The notes beneath the pieces are model-generated. The model had not been told where the DNA came from. It searched no databases and saw only the letters and a program-made list of their open reading frames with translations. A stretch of DNA of 7,018 bases from an uncultured Acidimicrobiaceae bacterium. GTDB taxonomy: Bacteria; Actinomycetota; Acidimicrobiia; Acidimicrobiales; Ilumatobacteraceae. Positions 1 through 6,561 of this stretch are shown here, piece after piece. How positions within the stretch are numbered: position 1 is the stretch's first letter; every line of letters starts with the position of its first letter. Location: assembly GCA_903904615.1 (NCBI GenBank), contig CAIVDG010000296.1, positions 1 through 7,018 on the forward strand, in the 5' to 3' direction. The position numbers and the translations under genes are program-made.

Positions 1-1
1 C

Positions 2-1135
2 GAACAAGTGGTGGAATCCATTCGCGGATGGACCGATGCTCCGTTTGCTGCATTGGTGTACACACACGGACATGCCGACCACGTTGGTGGAAGCGTTGAC
101 TTTGCGGCCGACGCACTGGCGCGTGGACACAATGCACCACGAGTTGTAGCGCACAAGAATGTTCAGCGCCGCTTCGATCGCTATCGCTACACCGACGACT
201 GGAATCGCATGATTAATGCGCGGCAGTTCGGCGGAATTCGTGGCGACCTGAATGGCGTGATGAACGATCTTCGCCCTGCGCCAGGCGCGAAACGACAAGC
301 AACCTTCATTCCTCCAGACACTCTCGACGCAACAGACGTCGTCGACAGATTTGCCACCATCACCTTCGGTGACACCGCGGTGGAATTTCACCACGGCCGC
401 GGCGAAACCGACGATCACTTGTGGTCATGGTTCCCCGAGAAAAAATGGGTGGCAACAGGTGACTTCGTTATCTGGAACTTCCCTAATGCTGGGAACCCTC
501 AGAAGGTGCAGCGTTGGCCAATTGAATGGGCCGAAGCGTTGCGCGCCATCATCGCCAAGGGCCCAGAACTTCTGCTTCCTGCACATGGTCTTCCCATTGC
601 CGGCAAAGAACGCATTGCACGAGTGCTCGACGAGATTGCATCTGCGTTGGAATATCTAGTGTCGTCAACCGTTGAAATGATGAATGCAGGAGAAAACCTG
701 AACACCATCATTCACAGCGTGAAGATTCCAGACGCAACTCTTGGCAAGCCGTACTTGCGTCCACTGTATGACGAGCCAGAGTTTGTTGTTCGCAATATTT
801 GGCGTCAGTTCGGCGGTTGGTGGGATGGTGCTCCGTCACGCTTGAAGCCATCAACCGACGAATCAGTTGGTTCCGAAGTGGCACGTCTTGCAGGTGGTGC
901 AGAAGTGCTCATCGCACGTGCAAAAGATCTCGCTGCGTCGGGAGACCTGCGCTTGGCGTGCCATCTTGCCGACTTTGCCGGCTGGGCCGCACCAGATGAT
1001 CCCGATGTGCACAAGGGTCGTGCAGAAATCTATGAGACTCGCCGAAAGAGCGAATCGTCTTTGATGGCTAAAGGTATTTTCAAGGGCGCTGCTCGCGAGT
1101 CTGAAGAAATCATCAAGGCCGCGCTGGGCGAATAA
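2..1135 (+). CDS. MBL-fold metallo-hydrolase, alkylsulfatase-like (5' truncated)
   Basis: Partial gene. The reading frame is open to the window edge, with two codons before the first GTG at 8, so the true start is upstream. Numbering from that GTG, the zinc-binding HxHxDH motif is THGHADH (H20, H22, D24, H25). Further likely metal or active-site residues are H128/H129 in a HHGRGETDDH segment, D152 in ATGDF and H193 in LPAHG. After the hydrolase fold comes a helical part with QFGGWWDGAPSRLKP (about 267-281) and then ACHLADFAGWAAPDDP (about 317-332). These resemble the dimerisation region of SdsA1/BDS1-type alkylsulfatases. The family hydrolyses esters such as alkyl sulfates, but related proteins have unknown substrates, so only a zinc-dependent hydrolase is claimed. 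I see no signal peptide, but the N-terminus is missing. It converges on the transporter gene, 7 bases apart, and no terminator hairpin is evident between them. Confidence 0.85.
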   Translation, partial: EQVVESIRGWTDAPFAALVYTHGHADHVGGSVDFAADALARGHNAPRVVAHKNVQRRFDRYRYTDDWNRMINARQFGGIRGDLNGVMNDLRPAPGAKRQATFIPPDTLDATDVVDRFATITFGDTAVEFHHGRGETDDHLWSWFPEKKWVATGDFVIWNFPNAGNPQKVQRWPIEWAEALRAIIAKGPELLLPAHGLPIAGKERIARVLDEIASALEYLVSSTVEMMNAGENLNTIIHSVKIPDATLGKPYLRPLYDEPEFVVRNIWRQFGGWWDGAPSRLKPSTDESVGSEVARLAGGAEVLIARAKDLAASGDLRLACHLADFAGWAAPDDPDVHKGRAEIYETRRKSESSLMAKGIFKGAARESEEIIKAALGE

Positions 1136-1142
1136 GCTTTAC

Positions 1143-1979
1143 CTACGACAGCGAGATAAGCACAAGTGCCGCTGCCGCAAAACCCAAGCCAACAGCTTGC
1201 GATCTGTGGATGCGCTCTCTGTCTACTTTGGTAGCCAGCAATAACGTGCTCGCTGGGTAGAACGAGTTAATCGTTGCAACAACACTCATGAGTCCTTCAC
1301 GGACTGCAAGTAAGTACAACGCATTGGCAGCACTATCGAAAATACCCGAGGCAGCAACCACGCGAAGGTTCGCACGTGCCTCCGAGATCTTTCGCTTGGT
1401 GAGCCGCATGACAATGAACATGTACGGAACCGACGTGACGCGCATGGCAACGACGGGCCATAGTCCGCTGTCGTCACTTGTGTAACGCAGAATGACAAAC
1501 AACGAACCAAAGACTGCGCCAGCACCAAACGCCATCACCAGAATTTTCACCGGAGCTCGACGATGATGCGGTCCAAGAACATCACTCACTAACGCAATTG
1601 CAACAAGTGCAAGAGGAATTCCGAGCAGCGCAAGCACCCCAGGTCGCTCCCCCGTGAGAAGGCCAACAACAACAGGCACTGCGGTGGCAGTGACGGCTGA
1701 TATAGGTGCGATCACGGTCATGAAACCGCTTCCCATGGCGCGATAGAACGCAAGAAGCCCAGTGGAGCCAGCGATACCGCCGAGTCCGGCCCAGAACCAG
1801 TCCGATGCGGGCGGAGTGGGTACTCCGGACGCAAGTACCAGCGCAAGCAGTACTGCGAAACCAAATGATTGGCCGACAAAGGTGACCGTGATGGCAGAGA
1901 CCGACCGAGATGCACGTCCACCGCAATAGTCGGCAACTCCGTACACACTGGCCGCACACAGCGCAAGAATGATGTCCAC
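1143..1979 (-). CDS. EamA/DMT-superfamily membrane transporter
   Basis: This 278-residue, very hydrophobic protein has about ten predicted membrane helices, the usual size and layout of drug/metabolite transporters with two EamA repeats. Supporting segments include GGIAGSTGLLAFYRAMGSG at about 67-85, a run of helices at 86-133 ending in a basic loop (HHRRAPVK), and a second half with ALYLLAVREGLMSVVATINS followed by FYPASTLLLA. This last pattern is typical of the second EamA repeat. The substrate cannot be told from sequence; relatives export amino acids, metabolites or drugs. The start is a GTG at 1979-1977, preceded by AAAAGGA 10 bases upstream. It lies about 60 bases downstream of tRNA-Val on the same strand and may have its own promoter, although I could not find a convincing -35/-10 pair. 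It ends with TAG. Confidence 0.85.
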   Translation of the reverse strand: MDIILALCAASVYGVADYCGGRASRSVSAITVTFVGQSFGFAVLLALVLASGVPTPPASDWFWAGLGGIAGSTGLLAFYRAMGSGFMTVIAPISAVTATAVPVVVGLLTGERPGVLALLGIPLALVAIALVSDVLGPHHRRAPVKILVMAFGAGAVFGSLFVILRYTSDDSGLWPVVAMRVTSVPYMFIVMRLTKRKISEARANLRVVAASGIFDSAANALYLLAVREGLMSVVATINSFYPASTLLLATKVDRERIHRSQAVGLGFAAAALVLISLS

Positions 1980-1989
1980 GGAAAGCTGG

Positions 1990-1996
1990 TCCTTTT
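1990..1996 (-). promoter_or_regulatory. Ribosome binding site of the EamA transporter
   Basis: On the minus strand this reads AAAAGGA and ends 10 bases before the GTG at 1979. It supports choosing that GTG as the start of the transporter gene. Confidence 0.6.
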
Positions 1997-2013
1997 ACAA
2001 ACTTCGAAAAGCG

Positions 2014-2034
2014 GAATTGATACAACATCAATTC
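2014..2034 (-). terminator. Hairpin after tRNA-Val, candidate weak terminator
   Basis: A perfect inverted repeat lies seven bases after the CCA end of tRNA-Val. On the minus strand it is GAATTGAT, a five-base loop GTTGT, then ATCAATTC, followed by CGC and a short T run (TTTT). The stem is AU-rich and the T run is short and offset, so it would be a weak intrinsic terminator for the hemW/tRNA transcript. It could instead act as a 3'-end processing signal or as an operator for the transporter downstream. Confidence 0.4.
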
Positions 2035-2040
2035 AACACG

Positions 2041-2117
2041 TGGTGGGCACGACGGGACTCGAACCCGGGACCTCTACCGTGTCATGGTAGCGCTCTAACC
2101 AACTGAGCTACGCGCCC
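2041..2117 (-). tRNA. tRNA-Val(GAC), CCA encoded
   Basis: The minus strand folds into a full cloverleaf of 77 bases. The acceptor stem is GGGCGCG with CGTGCCC (one G-U pair), the D stem GCTC with GAGC, and the anticodon stem CTACC with GGTAG. The anticodon loop is ATGACAC with U33, and the T loop is TTCGAGT. The anticodon GAC (2083-2081) reads GUC and makes this valine. The 3' CCA is encoded (2043-2041). One oddity is that the outermost T-stem pair (positions 49-65) is C-U, a mismatch, while the other four pairs are perfect. It sits 20 bases after hemW on the same strand, so it is either the tail of that transcript or has a promoter within the hemW 3' end. Confidence 0.96.
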
Positions 2118-2137
2118 ATTTCTGGACGTAGAGAAGT

Positions 2138-3208
2138 CTATCGGGGCTTCAGACGGAGACTCACGTCGTTGGCGAGAAGACGTCCGTTTCGGGTGAGAAC
2201 AATGCGCTCCCCTTCTACTTTCACCAAATCACCGAGGTCTGCAGGGTCCAATGTGCCTACAGGAACACCGTGAGACGTACGCAAGGACAACTCCAATGCT
2301 TCGCGAGAACGTGTTGCACTGTCCAGCACTTCATCAGCCGCCTCTACCGATTCCCCCGCCGCCACACATGCGATGTATCGATCGGGAGTGCGAACGTTCC
2401 ACCACCGTCGACCGTTGTGATGAGAGTGCGCAGCGCAACCGAAACCTTGGTAATTGCCTTGCATCCAATACACCATGTTGTGACGACATTCGTGACCCGG
2501 TTGCGCCCAATTAGAGATTTCATAGTTCACGAATCCGGCTGCAACAAGAACATCATCGGCAACGATGTACTTATCGGCTTGATCGTCATCGTCGGGATGG
2601 CGTGATGGGTCTTCTGCTAACGGCGTTCCCGCTTCAACGGTCAGCCCATATGCAGAGACATGCGTTGGACGCAGAGCAACGATTGCATTCATTGTTGTGC
2701 GCCAATCTTCTAACGACTCCCCGTGGGCGCCGTACATCACATCAAGATTGATGGATGTAATGCCGGCAGATCGTGCTGACGAAATGGCACGCTCCACATT
2801 CGACGGATCGTGTGTTCGTCCCAACGCCACAAGAACATGATCCACCATTGCTTGCACCCCGATGCTCACGCGATTCACCCCAGCATCTGCATACACACGC
2901 ATGAGATGGTTGGTGACATCGTCGGGATTACATTCCACAGTTACTTCTGCATTCGTGGAAACAGGAATTGCAGACACAATGCGCGCAAGCAACTCTGGAG
3001 CTAAACGCGTAGGAGTTCCACCACCGAAAAAGACGGTGTCAGCGAGAGGCATTCCGTTTGCTACAGCCCGCCCAATGTCTTCGACCACCGCATCAACGTA
3101 CGTTTCCATTAAGTGATCACGGTCGGTCCACGTAGCGAATGCGCAGTAGTCGCAACGATGGCGACAAAACGGAATGTGTACATACACCCCGAATTCGGTA
3201 GCAGTCAT
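2138..3208 (-). CDS. hemW: HemW, radical SAM heme chaperone (formerly called HemN-like)
   Basis: The 356-residue protein opens with YVHIPFCRHRCDYCAF, which holds the CX3CX2C cluster-binding motif (C15, C19, C22) of radical SAM enzymes. The fourth cysteine found two residues later in true oxygen-independent coproporphyrinogen oxidase (HemN) is replaced by F24, which points to HemW. Other family marks are GGGTPT at 62-67, VECNPDD at 91-97, RVSIGVQ at 113-119, HNMVYW at 243-248 and FGCAAHSHHNGRRWWN at about 256-271. A small winged-helix-like end follows. HemW binds heme and a [4Fe-4S] cluster and is thought to deliver heme to respiratory proteins. Older annotations call it an oxidase. The ATG at 3208 lies only 6 bases after the stop of the bldD-like gene, with a weak AGGG nearby, so translation is probably coupled. 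In many actinobacteria hemW precedes hrcA; here it is at the far end of the cluster. Confidence 0.95.
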   Translation of the reverse strand: MTATEFGVYVHIPFCRHRCDYCAFATWTDRDHLMETYVDAVVEDIGRAVANGMPLADTVFFGGGTPTRLAPELLARIVSAIPVSTNAEVTVECNPDDVTNHLMRVYADAGVNRVSIGVQAMVDHVLVALGRTHDPSNVERAISSARSAGITSINLDVMYGAHGESLEDWRTTMNAIVALRPTHVSAYGLTVEAGTPLAEDPSRHPDDDDQADKYIVADDVLVAAGFVNYEISNWAQPGHECRHNMVYWMQGNYQGFGCAAHSHHNGRRWWNVRTPDRYIACVAAGESVEAADEVLDSATRSREALELSLRTSHGVPVGTLDPADLGDLVKVEGERIVLTRNGRLLANDVSLRLKPR

Positions 3209-3214
3209 AGCGCC

Positions 3215-3742
3215 CTACGCCGCTGGCGGCACAAACAGCAAGCCGAGTTCACCCAACTTGTCGCCCACGCTGTCTACAGGCACATCAAGCATGACAGCGA
3301 TTGCACGAGTGTCGTGTGCGCGAACCGTGATGACTTTGCCGTTGAAGTCTTGACGCTGCACTTGAATCATTCGCAGGAATCTTTCCAACATCTCAAAGTG
3401 TTGTCCCGCCATGGTGGACAACTTGGCGACATCAATTCGCAATTTGCGTGGTGCACCATCGGCAACAGTGCCCCCATCGTCGTCTCGTTGAGAATCTCGC
3501 GGGAGAAGTTGATCGATACTGACGCCGTAAAAGCGGGCTAACCGTTCGAGGCGAGGTACAGAGATTGCTCGCTCTCCGCGTTCGTAAGCACCCAAAACAG
3601 ATGCTTTGAATTCGCTATCGCTCTGCGCCTCTACATCGGAGAGCGACCATTGCTTTTGCTGGCGAATGCGTCGAAGGCGTTCACCGACTAGGCGGGTGAA
3701 CGGAGAATCTTGGAGGAGTTCGTCGTCAGATAATGCAGGCAT
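3215..3742 (-). CDS. BldD-like transcription regulator with c-di-GMP-binding signature
   Basis: This 175-residue protein has an N-terminal Xre-type helix-turn-helix at about 16-80 (GERLRRIRQQKQWSLSDVE, then GAYERGERAISVPRLERLA and FYGVSIDQLLP), a linker rich in Asp and Gly, and a C-terminal domain from about 99. It resembles Streptomyces BldD over its whole length. The C-terminal domain contains R130-Q-D132, eight residues, then R141-A-H-D144, which matches the RXD-X8-RXXD motif by which BldD binds cyclic-di-GMP. In Streptomyces, c-di-GMP-bound BldD represses developmental genes; the targets here are unknown. I chose the ATG at 3742 because the protein from it has normal BldD length and begins 22 bases after the rsmE stop. 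The open frame runs back to 3901, but that part lies in rsmE and looks like nonsense. A palindrome sits directly upstream. The Shine-Dalgarno match is poor. Confidence 0.87.
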   Translation of the reverse strand: MPALSDDELLQDSPFTRLVGERLRRIRQQKQWSLSDVEAQSDSEFKASVLGAYERGERAISVPRLERLARFYGVSIDQLLPRDSQRDDDGGTVADGAPRKLRIDVAKLSTMAGQHFEMLERFLRMIQVQRQDFNGKVITVRAHDTRAIAVMLDVPVDSVGDKLGELGLLFVPPAA

Positions 3743-3744
3743 GT

Positions 3745-3761
3745 CACCACACAGTGTGGTG
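3745..3761. repeat. 17-base near-perfect palindrome just upstream of the bldD-like start
   Basis: CACCACAC, a single A, then GTGTGGTG on the plus strand: 8-base arms around one central base. It fills most of the 22-base gap between the rsmE stop and the ATG of the bldD-like gene and ends 2 bases before that ATG. As DNA it could be an operator. As RNA it would form a 7-pair stem with a three-base loop over the place where the ribosome binds. There is no T run, so a terminator is unlikely. Only one GTGAC-type half-site related to the Streptomyces BldD box is visible (next to the ATG), so autoregulation is speculative. Confidence 0.5.
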
Positions 3762-3764
3762 CAT

Positions 3765-4442
3765 TCAACGCCGCCAGTGTGCGACCATTCGGGCCGCGCC
3801 CACAATTGCCGCGGTTTCGGCCCGCAAAATGGTGGGACCCATGTGGACCGCCGACGGAATACCCGCAATCTCCGACTCCGTAAAACCGCCTTCAGGACCA
3901 ATAATCACCGTGGTGATGTCTCCCCACTCTGCAGTTCCGCCGGGTTCAGCCACCGCGACACCCTCGCTTGCAAACGACGACAGAGGTGTAGGGCCAGACA
4001 CGGTGGGCAAGAACACTCTGCGTGACTGCATTGCGGCTGCTCTGGCAATGCGTGAATAGCGATCCATGACATGGTCCACTTTGTTGGCGGCCCATCGCAC
4101 AACGCTTCGTTCTACAGGGGCCAGAAGAACGATGTGATCAACGCCCACTTCCACCAACTTCTCCACAACAAAATCTGTGCGATCACCTTTTACGGGTGAC
4201 ACAGCGACAGTGAGCAAAGGTGTTGAGGCGGTTTCAGTGTGTATGTCGCCCGCAACGTCTAGTGCGCCCGCATTCCACACACACACGCGCCACGAACCTG
4301 CACCGTCGGAACAGGTCACTGTTTCACCATCGCGCAGTCGTAACACCTTGCCGAGGTGTCGTTCGTCGTCAGCAGAAAGCTGGGGTGCCACAAGTTGCTG
4401 CACGAAGACATGCGCCGCGGATGTGCGCAGCGCATGGTTCAC
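3765..4442 (-). CDS. rsmE: 16S rRNA (uracil1498-N3)-methyltransferase RsmE
   Basis: This 225-residue SPOUT-family methyltransferase would methylate N3 of U1498 in 16S rRNA using S-adenosylmethionine. The N-terminal PUA-like part begins RTSAAHVFV and includes DERHLGKVLRLRDGE at about 26-40. The catalytic knot domain shows VSPVKGDRTDFVVEKLVEVGV (81-101), AAAMQSRRVFLP (135-146), the GPEGGF loop (182-187) and the family-ending pattern MGPTILRAETAAIVG (201-215). Its length is normal for the family. The start is a GTG at 4442 that overlaps the dnaJ stop in the four bases GTGA, so translation is likely coupled; no clear separate ribosome binding site is visible. Placement right after dnaJ is the usual actinobacterial and Firmicute order. 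Confidence 0.95.
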   Translation of the reverse strand: MNHALRTSAAHVFVQQLVAPQLSADDERHLGKVLRLRDGETVTCSDGAGSWRVCVWNAGALDVAGDIHTETASTPLLTVAVSPVKGDRTDFVVEKLVEVGVDHIVLLAPVERSVVRWAANKVDHVMDRYSRIARAAAMQSRRVFLPTVSGPTPLSSFASEGVAVAEPGGTAEWGDITTVIIGPEGGFTESEIAGIPSAVHMGPTILRAETAAIVGAARMVAHWRR

Positions 4443-5551
4443 GAAAATGCCGACTTAATGCGAGAGAACAAACTCTTGTCGGCCGATGCCACTTCGTCAC
4501 CAGAAATTTCTGCCAACCGACGCAACAATTGTTCTTGCTCTTCGGATAGCGACGTGGGAATAGAGACCGACACGCGCACTCGAAGGTTGCCCCGACCACG
4601 GCCGTTGAGATGGGGAACGCCGCGCCCACGTGCCACGAACTCGCGACCATGTTGCGTTCCTGCAGGAACTACAAGATCGAGTTCTCCGTCGAGCGCATCG
4701 AGCACCGTGTGCACGCCAAGTGCTGCCTGCGGTACCGACAGTGGCAGGTGAAACACAAGATCGTCTTCATCGCGAATGAAATCGGCGTGCTGCGCTACCG
4801 CTATGTGCACGTACAGATCACCAGGTTCGCCACCACGCGGACCAGCGGCGCCACGGCCTGAAAGACGCAATGTTTGACCAGAGTGAATACCGGCAGGGAC
4901 ATCGACGGTGTACGACTCTCGCGACGCTGTGCGCCCTTCGCCCGAACACTTCGAGCAGGGCGTGACGACTACTTGCCCCATACCTCCACAACGACCACAC
5001 GGACCGGTTGTGACCATTTGACCCAACATGCTTTGGCGAACCCGGCGCACTTGACCACTGCCACCACAATCGGTGCACTCAACTGGTTGCGTGCCTGCCC
5101 CTGCGCCTGAACCGTTGCAGTCGCCACATCTCACTGCAGTATTTACGTCGACAGTGACTTGTTTGCCGAACATGACACCGTTTAAATCGATGCGCGCTGT
5201 GACTTCCAGGTCTTGCCCACGCGGAGGCCCCGCTTGCTGACGTGAACCACCGAAACCGCCACCGCCGAAGAACGCTTCGAAGATGTCGCCAAGACCACCG
5301 CCACCGAAAGGGTCTCCCCCGCCACCGCCACCAGAGATGCCGCTTTCGCCGAATCGGTCGTAACGTGCGCGAGTGTCGGGGTCGGACAACACTTCGTATG
5401 CACGACTCACTTCTTTGAACTTCTCTTCGGCTTCGGGATTGTCCGGGTTTGCATCGGGGTGAAGCTCGCGTGCCTTCTTGCGATAGGCCTTCTTCAGTTC
5501 ATCAGCACTTGCGTTTGACGAAACTCCAAGCAGTGCATAGAAATCGCTCAC
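4439..5551 (-). CDS. dnaJ: Chaperone protein DnaJ (Hsp40, HrcA-linked DnaJ2 type)
   Basis: This is a full-length type I Hsp40 of 370 residues. The J domain is at 1-68 with the HPD motif at 31-33, which stimulates the DnaK ATPase. A Gly/Phe-rich stretch spans about 72-105. All four CXXCXGXG zinc repeats are intact: C142-C145, C159-C162, C185-C188 and C199-C202. The C-terminal substrate-binding domains run from about 212 to 332. No dnaK or grpE is present in the window. This fits actinobacteria, where a second dnaJ travels with hrcA while another sits beside dnaK; that a second copy exists in this genome is inference. The start is a GTG at 5551 sharing a GTGA overlap with the hrcA stop. A good ribosome site (GAGGG, 6 bases upstream) supports it. 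Confidence 0.97.
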   Translation of the reverse strand: MSDFYALLGVSSNASADELKKAYRKKARELHPDANPDNPEAEEKFKEVSRAYEVLSDPDTRARYDRFGESGISGGGGGGDPFGGGGLGDIFEAFFGGGGFGGSRQQAGPPRGQDLEVTARIDLNGVMFGKQVTVDVNTAVRCGDCNGSGAGAGTQPVECTDCGGSGQVRRVRQSMLGQMVTTGPCGRCGGMGQVVVTPCSKCSGEGRTASRESYTVDVPAGIHSGQTLRLSGRGAAGPRGGEPGDLYVHIAVAQHADFIRDEDDLVFHLPLSVPQAALGVHTVLDALDGELDLVVPAGTQHGREFVARGRGVPHLNGRGRGNLRVRVSVSIPTSLSEEQEQLLRRLAEISGDEVASADKSLFSRIKSAFS

Positions 5552-6549
5552 GACGCACCCTCAGCAATTCGACGACCCAATTGTTCACTCACAACTTCCA
5601 CCGTATTTAGTGCTTGTGGGTAATTCATTCGCGTGGGACCAAGAACCCCCACTGAACCGATGGTTTCACCATCGGCAATGACGGGAGCAACGATGACTGA
5701 GCAGGCGGACAATTGCTCGATGCCATGTTCTGCGCCAATAGCAACCGACAGCCCGCGATCGAGAAGGTCTTGCAACAACGACACGACAACAAATTGCTGC
5801 TCGATGGTAGTGAGCACATCGCGCACCACATCTACGGCATCGAAGGCATTGGCGAGAGACGATGCACCGCCGACAAACACAGGCTTGTCTTTGCGATGTC
5901 GTGCCAGTGCGTTCAGCGTCGCGTAACAGACGGCGTCGACATGGGCGTCGTTTGCTGATGGAATGGAATCGATGTCGCCAAGAGAATGATCAACCAAGTA
6001 CTTCGCGAGATGCATCACCGCGAGAGAGATATGGGCATCGCTGATGTCGTCGGAGATTTGAATTGTTTCGTTCTCGACACCGTGGTTTGACATAACCATG
6101 ACCACAGTCGCTGTCCGCTGCGTTACACGACTGATGTGTACAGCGCGCACTGTTGCTGTTTCCACCTCTGGGCCCACCACAACCGCTGTGTGGTGTGTGA
6201 TGTTGGCCAACAACGTGGTGGTGTGACGCAACAAATCTTCAAGACGACCATGTGCTGCGCTGAAGAATTCACCCACTTGAGTTGCTTGCGCATCGGCCAC
6301 CAATGACTCTGGCGTAATGGAGTCAACAAAGTGGCGGTAGCCCTTGTCTGTAGGGATACGACCAGCCGATGTGTGTGGCTGAGCGAGATAGCCCTCTTGT
6401 TCAAGTGCGGCCATTTCGTTACGAACCGTGGCAGACGACACCTTGACGGACGGCAAGTTGGCGACGTGAGTAGATCCCACCGGCTGACCCGACGCAACAT
6501 ACTCCTGGACAACCGCCCGAAGAATTGCAGTTTTGCGATCGTCCAACAT
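5548..6549 (-). CDS. hrcA: Heat-inducible transcription repressor HrcA
   Basis: This 333-residue HrcA is complete. The N-terminal winged helix-turn-helix (about 1-75) carries the family hallmark SSATVRNEMAALEQEGYL followed by QPHTSAGRIPTDKGYR. The C-terminal end has IGSVGVLGPTRMNYPQAL at 297-314, also diagnostic. HrcA represses chaperone genes by binding the CIRCE inverted repeat, and it depends on GroEL for activity. No CIRCE element (TTAGCACTC-N9-GAGTGCTAA) is visible anywhere in the window. Any autoregulatory site must therefore lie upstream of the photolyase gene or elsewhere. The ATG at 6549 follows the photolyase stop by 12 bases with only a weak GGAAAG far upstream, so it is probably read from the same message. 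Its stop overlaps the dnaJ start. Confidence 0.97.
   Translation of the reverse strand: MLDDRKTAILRAVVQEYVASGQPVGSTHVANLPSVKVSSATVRNEMAALEQEGYLAQPHTSAGRIPTDKGYRHFVDSITPESLVADAQATQVGEFFSAAHGRLEDLLRHTTTLLANITHHTAVVVGPEVETATVRAVHISRVTQRTATVVMVMSNHGVENETIQISDDISDAHISLAVMHLAKYLVDHSLGDIDSIPSANDAHVDAVCYATLNALARHRKDKPVFVGGASSLANAFDAVDVVRDVLTTIEQQFVVVSLLQDLLDRGLSVAIGAEHGIEQLSACSVIVAPVIADGETIGSVGVLGPTRMNYPQALNTVEVVSEQLGRRIAEGAS
5558..5562 (-). promoter_or_regulatory. Ribosome binding site of dnaJ
   Basis: GAGGG on the minus strand, 6 bases before the GTG at 5551 and inside the end of hrcA. It supports the GTG start that overlaps the hrcA stop, and gives dnaJ its own initiation signal in addition to coupling. 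Confidence 0.6.
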
Positions 6550-6561
6550 GATGCGTTGATT

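Noticed and set aside
8..10. GTG at 8 as the real start of the MBL-fold hydrolase
   Set aside because: The frame is open to the window edge and the zinc motif would begin only 20 residues in, which is too short for the fold's first strands; the gene is cut by the window.
1582..2031. 149-residue minus-strand frame overlapping the transporter
   Set aside because: Cys/Arg/Ser-rich frame-shifted reading of the EamA gene, and its start lies in the intergenic hairpin.
2251..2605. Plus-strand frames antisense to hemW
   Set aside because: They are opposite a strongly supported gene and have no domain features.
3743..3901. N-terminal extension of the bldD-like frame by 53 residues
   Set aside because: It lies inside rsmE, is rich in Arg/Trp/Cys with no likeness to BldD, and the ATG at 3742 gives a normal-length protein.
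3606..4059. Plus-strand open frames opposite rsmE and the bldD-like gene
   Set aside because: Both are antisense to well-identified genes, lack recognisable domains and have no ribosome site; they are codon-bias shadows.
5230..5340. GC-rich tandem repeat
   Set aside because: It encodes the Gly/Phe-rich linker of DnaJ, so the repetition is explained by the protein.
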